64,000 nucleotides of DNA, taken from Flavobacterium agri. Its GTDB lineage: Bacteria > Bacteroidota > Bacteroidia > Flavobacteriales > Flavobacteriaceae. Positions 60,267 through 64,000 of the stretch are shown here, in pieces. Both the position numbers and the translations under genes were made by a program. Where the stretch lies: the NCBI RefSeq assembly GCF_013401995.1, contig NZ_JACBJI010000001.1, forward strand, positions 140,353 to 204,352, read 5' to 3'. Below the pieces are notes generated by a model. That model did not search any database, had not been told where the DNA came from, and worked only from the letters and a program-made list of their open reading frames with translations. The first letter of the stretch is position 1. Each line of letters starts with the position of its first letter.

Positions 60267-60287
60267 AATCCGTACAACCCAAAACAA

Positions 60288-60314
60288 AAGCCTCGCTCGT
60301 TCGGGGCTTTTTTT
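60288..60314 (+). terminator. Terminator between the barrel-like paralogues
   Basis: AAGCCTCG and CGGGGCTT form an 8-bp stem with one G-T pair, a short loop and a T7 tail. A TATTTTTG box (60314-60321) starts on the last T, so the next gene probably has its own promoter. Confidence 0.8.
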
Positions 60315-60338
60315 ATTTTTGCGCGGCAAACCAAACAC

Positions 60339-60893
60339 ATGAAACATATTTTACTGTTGGTCGCCTTGATTTTGGCACAATCCGCTTTTGCCCAACGCGA
60401 AGGTGCTCTTACCGCATATTTATCAGTAGACCAGCCATCCACGATCGGCGTGAGTGTCGAGTTCCCTGAAAACGGGAAGTTGAGACGACTTCCGTTCATC
60501 AAAGAAGAATGCGCACGGTCGTATCTTTTCAATCTGGGGCTCGGATTTATGGGATACGACAACGTACCTGTGGATGAGGTCGGGAAAGGTGTCGTGATTG
60601 AAGCGGGCATCCGACAGTATTTTACCGGGGAAACCCAAGGTTTGTATGTGAGCAATTACCTGTCTTTCGCCAATATCGAATTCGAGAATGACGAAGATGA
60701 ATGGCTCGGCAAGTACACGTATTTTTCGTTCTTCAGTCCCGAAACGGGTTATAAGATATCGTTTGACGGTATTTGCGTTGAACCTTTTGCAGGCGTAATG
60801 TGGCGTTTGGAATCTCCGGCCGGAATTATCGACAACCACCGCATAGACGAATGGGCGCCGAGATTCGGGCTGCGCATTGGAATTACTTTTTAA
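60339..60893 (+). CDS. Exported barrel-like protein, copy 2
   Basis: A 184-residue paralogue of the preceding protein: signal peptide (1-19, AQSAFAQ), GVSVEFPENGK against GVSVEFLGNQK, YTYFSFFSPETGYKI, EPFAGVMWRLE, and terminal Phe (GITF). It lacks the Thr-rich segment and has a few more acidic residues in the loop at about 107-113. The tandem arrangement suggests local duplication followed by divergence. Function unknown. Confidence 0.75.
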   Translation: MKHILLLVALILAQSAFAQREGALTAYLSVDQPSTIGVSVEFPENGKLRRLPFIKEECARSYLFNLGLGFMGYDNVPVDEVGKGVVIEAGIRQYFTGETQGLYVSNYLSFANIEFENDEDEWLGKYTYFSFFSPETGYKISFDGICVEPFAGVMWRLESPAGIIDNHRIDEWAPRFGLRIGITF

Positions 60894-60937
60894 CAAGAAA
60901 CAAAAGGCGCTTTTGCTATTTTTGTAAAAAACACCGC

Positions 60938-61417
60938 ATGAAAAAACTGTCCTTCTTATTGCTTCTGATATCGACTTTCGGGGTCGCGCAATCGAACGAC
61001 GGCCGCATTTCCAAATCGGTCGAAGCCAAAGTGATGATGATGCAGCAATTCGTGCATAAAGGCGACAAAGGGGAGGAAGCGTTCTGGCAGACGAAAGGCA
61101 AGGTAACTTACCAGATCGTCAATTATACCGCAGAACAAAATCCGCAGTTCAAGCAGCTTTTCATTTCGCAATACCAGGAATTGCTTCCGATCTACAACAA
61201 GATGATCTCGAGTTACGACGAAAAGGACACCAATTATTTCGTGCACGTTCTCATCCGTCAGGAAGAAGATTACCGCAAGCTGCTGACGCCCGAACAACTC
61301 GCCAAATACCGCGAAAAACTCGATTGGTTCGAGAAGAACGACGAGAAGAATCGCGATGCTTACAATTCGTTGTTTTTTTCGGATTGGTTGTTGAGCGAGT
61401 ATAAAAAGAGGTTTTGA
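60938..61417 (+). CDS. Hypothetical exported helical protein
   Basis: A 159-residue protein with a signal peptide (1-18, FGVAQ) and a charged, helical mature part rich in Lys, Gln, Tyr and Phe (KVMMMQQFVHKGDKGEEAFW; LLTPEQLAKYREKLDWFEKN). The LTPEQLAKYREK stretch is the type seen in Spy-like chaperones, but the rest does not fit clearly. A -7 box TATTTTTG at 60917-60924 lies just upstream, so it may be transcribed separately from the barrel genes. Confidence 0.65.
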   Translation: MKKLSFLLLLISTFGVAQSNDGRISKSVEAKVMMMQQFVHKGDKGEEAFWQTKGKVTYQIVNYTAEQNPQFKQLFISQYQELLPIYNKMISSYDEKDTNYFVHVLIRQEEDYRKLLTPEQLAKYREKLDWFEKNDEKNRDAYNSLFFSDWLLSEYKKRF

Positions 61418-61494
61418 CATTTCATGCTAACGAAACCCTAAAACCCGCCGTCTTCCCGTTGCGATTGCCTATCTTTAAGTAAAACAACGCAACC

Positions 61495-61749
61495 ATGTCA
61501 GAATTCACTTTTCTCCATAGGATGTCGGTCGCCGGGATTCGCGACTACATCATCACGCACCGCATCGACCAAGGCGATACATTGGTTTTGAACCCTCACG
61601 ATTTTGAACATCTGATACAGGACATGAAAAATTCGGCCGAAGGAATTCCCGATATTCCCGTAAAAATCCTCAACGTCATCGTGACCCAGGATTCTACCGA
61701 TACGGTTCCCATCGGCAAAGTACAGATCGTGAAGAACGAGAAATTCTAA
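61495..61749 (+). CDS. Hypothetical 84-residue protein
   Basis: No family is recognised. The protein is soluble, mixed alpha/beta by composition, starting MSEFTFLHRMSVAGIRDYII, with VLNPHDFEHLIQDMKNS in the middle and a hydrophobic strand KILNVIVTQDS near the end. The frame is well formed with ATG after CAACC and ends at a structured bidirectional terminator. GC-rich third positions like its neighbours support it as real. Confidence 0.7.
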   Translation: MSEFTFLHRMSVAGIRDYIITHRIDQGDTLVLNPHDFEHLIQDMKNSAEGIPDIPVKILNVIVTQDSTDTVPIGKVQIVKNEKF

Positions 61750-61757
61750 CGATAATC

Positions 61758-61822
61758 AACCATCGCTTCTTGAGAGCGCCGAATCCCCAATCCGGTTCGG
61801 TTCCCTTGAGATAGCGATGGTT
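61758..61822 (+). terminator. Branched bidirectional terminator
   Basis: AACCATCGCT and AGCGATGGTT form a perfect 10-bp outer stem enclosing an inner hairpin (CCGAA/TTCGG); T-run on the plus strand. It abuts the stop codon of the convergent hydrolase gene. Confidence 0.75.
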
Positions 61823-62764
61823 TTATTTTGCCCATTCGCTAATAGATTGCAAAAACGTCGTCTGTTGGTCGATAAATACGCTGTGCGAGCAATTTTCGAG
61901 ATATTTCAAATTGTTCTTGCCAAGGATTCCCCTTAACTTTTCGATTTGTGAAGTTGCGTACAATCCGTCTTCTTTTCCATACAATCCGTAGATTTTTACT
62001 TTTTTGGCGACCAATTGCGAAAGCGTAGCCGTAAGATCCAAAGTCGTGTAATGGTCGTTTTGCCAGAAACCTTTGGGCGGTTCGACGGTCATTTTCGAAG
62101 CATAGGCCGATTCGGGCGAATTCTTGAGATCGGCGAACAGTTTTTTCGATTCCTCGGATGGATTCTTGGTCGAGTAAAACCCATTGTACATCGCATGTCC
62201 GAAACAATACGACGCATATTCCATACTCGATTTGTCCATTTTTTCGAGCATGCCGATATAATTGAGGTTGCCTTCGTCTTTCTTGTCCTCGTAAATTTTT
62301 CGGCAACGCGAAACGATTTGGTCGAAACTTTCCTGAAGGTTCACGGGTGCGCCCACAAGAATGAGCGCGTTGACTTTTTCGGGATGCTTTTTGGTGAATT
62401 CGGTGCCTACCATACCTCCGAAACTGTGTCCGATAAGCGTCGCCTTGTTCAAATGATAAGTCGAATACAATCCGTCAAGATCGACAAGGGTCTGTTCGAA
62501 ATTGAATTTGGCGTTCGCATCGACAGATCTTCCTTCGCCTCGACGATCGTACACGATGACGAAAAATCCTTTTTCCGACAAAGGTTTGGCCGTAGTGACT
62601 TCGAAACTAGCACTGTTGTAACCCGGTCCGCCGTGAAGGAAAATGACGGCTTTGTCTTTGGCGTTGCCGAACGTTTTTACGTACAATTGCTGTGCGAACA
62701 CGTTTTGGAGCAGCAACAGGAACAAGCCTGCAATGATGATTTTTTTACTGATTGATGATTTCAT
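61823..62764 (-). CDS. Exported alpha/beta hydrolase
   Basis: A 313-residue hydrolase with a signal peptide (about 1-25, LLLQNVFAQ). It has the oxyanion loop HGGPGYNSASFE, nucleophile elbow GHSFGGMVG, probable Asp in YGKEDGLY and the final His in ENCSHSVFID. This resembles proline iminopeptidase-like enzymes, though the cap domain is short. It may act on peptides or esters in the periplasm. Single gene. Confidence 0.87.
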   Translation of the reverse strand: MKSSISKKIIIAGLFLLLLQNVFAQQLYVKTFGNAKDKAVIFLHGGPGYNSASFEVTTAKPLSEKGFFVIVYDRRGEGRSVDANAKFNFEQTLVDLDGLYSTYHLNKATLIGHSFGGMVGTEFTKKHPEKVNALILVGAPVNLQESFDQIVSRCRKIYEDKKDEGNLNYIGMLEKMDKSSMEYASYCFGHAMYNGFYSTKNPSEESKKLFADLKNSPESAYASKMTVEPPKGFWQNDHYTTLDLTATLSQLVAKKVKIYGLYGKEDGLYATSQIEKLRGILGKNNLKYLENCSHSVFIDQQTTFLQSISEWAK

Positions 62765-62810
62765 GGTCTGTTTTTTAGGTTTGGTTTTGGATACGTCGAT
62801 TCGCGTAATG

Positions 62811-63413
62811 TTACATTTCCTTTTCGGGATCGAGTTGTTTTTGCAACGACAGCAACGCCTGCAATACGTCGTCCATGTGTCGGTGTTGGCGTTTCATCGT
62901 TTTGACGCGCACGTAAAACCAGTTGAAGGCGAACCAAATCGCAGTCAATCCGTAGACGGTGAATGCCATGAAGCCGCTCATTCGCGAGGCATATTCGATC
63001 ATGTAAAGGAAAATCCCGACAGACAGCAATCCGAAGTACAAATTGGTGACCGTCGTATGGATGAACGCCTGTTTCTTTTTGAGTGCGACAAGCGATGTAA
63101 TGCCGTGCTGCAAATCTTCGTCGGGATTTACGGCCTTGACCAGCCACAGCATTTTTGCGGAATAGATCACGTATAAAGCGATCGCCGATACGACGAGCAA
63201 AGCCCCGATTTTAGTAGTCGCATATTCAGGCTCGAAGTGTAAAATCACCCAAACGATGAATACCGATGTAGCCAAAAGCAACACGTTGCCCGCAATGAGT
63301 TTGTTCCTGAGTTTTCGTTTGAAAGCGTCCGCCTTGCCGATTATTTCGCGTGCGTCTGGCGTTTCGGGCGTTGGCTGTTGCTGCCAAAGCTGCTTGAAGT
63401 CAATCGTGCTCAT
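62811..63413 (-). CDS. Membrane protein coupled to an ECF sigma gene
   Basis: A 200-residue protein with a cytosolic N-terminus (about 1-35; DFKQLWQQQPTPETPDAREI), four membrane helices (about 37-58, 66-88, 112-132, 140-160) and a basic C-terminal helix. The N-terminal FKQLWQQQ segment is typical of Bacteroidota proteins encoded next to sigma factors. It overlaps the sigma gene by 14 bases, so it is likely its regulator (anti-sigma role inferred). Confidence 0.72.
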   Translation of the reverse strand: MSTIDFKQLWQQQPTPETPDAREIIGKADAFKRKLRNKLIAGNVLLLATSVFIVWVILHFEPEYATTKIGALLVVSAIALYVIYSAKMLWLVKAVNPDEDLQHGITSLVALKKKQAFIHTTVTNLYFGLLSVGIFLYMIEYASRMSGFMAFTVYGLTAIWFAFNWFYVRVKTMKRQHRHMDDVLQALLSLQKQLDPEKEM

Positions 63414-63873
63414 ATTTCTTAAATTTTTGTGAGAGTTGTTCTTTTATCCTGTGGATGCGCACGCGCACGTTCGATTCGGACAAGCCTGTGACGCTTGCTA
63501 TTTCGGCCTGTTTCACGTCCTCGAGCTCGAGCGATATGATGATGCGGTCGATTTCCTTGAGTTCGCCGATGAAGCGGTACAGCAAATCGATTTGGGCATC
63601 GTTACGGGTTTCGGCATGATCGGCAAGGTTGTCCTGCACGTCGGTTTTCGCAAGGCGTTTGTCCTTTTCGAGCTGACGCAGGCAATGGTTTACGGCGATG
63701 CGGTAAATCCAGGTGCTTATTGCAGATTCCTGCCTGAAATTCGAAAGGTTGTTGTAGACCGAAACGAACGTGTCCTGAGCCACGTCTTTCGCCCAGTCGT
63801 CATCGCCCAGATAACCGCGGCACAGCCTGAAAATCTTGTTCCAATACGTTTGGTAGATGGTGTCGAAGACCAT
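63400..63873 (-). CDS. ECF-type RNA polymerase sigma factor (second)
   Basis: A 157-residue sigma factor with regions 2 (LGDDDWAKDVAQDTFVSVYN; STWIYRIAVNHCLRQLEK) and 4 (DRIIISLELEDVKQAEIASV, TGLSESNVRVRIHRIKEQLS). The acidic DVKQ segment and NVRVRIHR recognition helix are intact. It overlaps the downstream membrane protein gene by 14 bases. A heptanucleotide repeat lies about 50 bases upstream of the start, within its presumed promoter region. Confidence 0.92.
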   Translation of the reverse strand: MVFDTIYQTYWNKIFRLCRGYLGDDDWAKDVAQDTFVSVYNNLSNFRQESAISTWIYRIAVNHCLRQLEKDKRLAKTDVQDNLADHAETRNDAQIDLLYRFIGELKEIDRIIISLELEDVKQAEIASVTGLSESNVRVRIHRIKEQLSQKFKKYEHD

Positions 63874-63923
63874 TTTTTTGGTGTTTTTTGGTTTGGATAT
63901 GAGTGGGTTGGAAATGTTACAAA

Positions 63924-64000
63924 AATTATGAATTATGAATTATGAATTATGAATTATGAATTATGAATTATGAATTATGAATTATGAATTATGAATTATG
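63924..64000. repeat. Heptanucleotide tandem repeat (AATTATG)11, continuing past the edge
   Basis: Eleven exact copies of AATTATG run from 63924 to the window end. The unit length is not a multiple of three and the array lies upstream of the ECF sigma gene. Such arrays are prone to slippage and, if within a promoter, can alter spacing. The true array length is unknown because the window ends. Confidence 0.95.

Noticed and set aside
63924..64000. Tandem repeat considered as a CRISPR array
   Set aside because: Unit is 7 bases with no spacers and no cas genes are present.

Overview
The window looks like a stretch of ordinary chromosome from a member of the Flavobacteriaceae (Bacteroidota), most likely Flavobacterium or a close relative. 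The evidence is: several secreted proteins ending in type IX secretion (T9SS) sorting domains; a Rho factor with a long Asn/Gln-rich insert; promoters of the Bacteroidota form TTG-N19-TAnnTTTG; families typical of flavobacteria (DUF4293, DUF4920, DUF4142, lmo0937, LETM1-related protein, BshB1); and weak Shine-Dalgarno signals. By eye the GC content is in the mid-40s percent, high for Flavobacterium. I see no prophage, transposase, CRISPR array or rRNA operon.

Layout, left to right. 1-6.1 kb: the 5' end of truA, a phosphoesterase preceded by a structured element, a two-component system enclosing a small unknown gene, a DUF4293 protein and rho. 6.1-13.3 kb: two secreted endonuclease I paralogues, an rRNA cytosine methyltransferase, the potassium transporter Kup and an Arg-rich secreted protein. 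13.4-21 kb: a YCF48-like protein, an ECF sigma/membrane protein/Spy-like sensor operon, an SRPBCC protein, a MazG-like hydrolase, ilvE, and a DUF4920/monohaem lipoprotein/mnmD overlapping operon. 21-26.4 kb: two paralogous miniproteins, oxyR divergent from dps, and a SulP transporter with a beta-carbonic anhydrase. 26.4-32.4 kb: palindromic repeats, a LETM1-related protein, a serine hydrolase, Cu/Zn SOD, a DAO-family oxidoreductase and a YetF-like protein with a rubredoxin-like tail. 32.4-36.6 kb: a regulatory and stress-protein cluster. 36.6-38.4 kb: a GH43-type glycosidase. 38.5-48.3 kb: a fatty-acid oxidation region (marR, fadN, fadA, fadE and an opposing fadD). 48.4-58.5 kb: a DUF3667 protein, a LuxR/PAS regulator, purL, two large secreted proteins, and menI/menF-like genes. 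58.5-64 kb: bshB1, tRNA-His, two tandem barrel-like proteins, an alpha/beta hydrolase, a second ECF sigma operon and a heptanucleotide repeat at the edge.

The most unusual feature is in the fad operon. A gene for a 23S-rRNA-intervening-sequence-type four-helix-bundle protein sits between fadA and fadE and is flanked by imperfect inverted repeats of a GACGGATAGAC-type sequence. Copies of the repeat without a gene fill the fadN-fadA gap and lie just downstream of the gene ending at 46113. This looks like a small mobile unit, or RNA hairpin unit, that settles directly after stop codons.

The genes suggest an aerobic heterotroph that uses fatty acids and polysaccharides, makes menaquinone and bacillithiol, and handles peroxide stress with OxyR, Dps and SOD. 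Functions are inferred from recognised motifs and families; no database search was possible.
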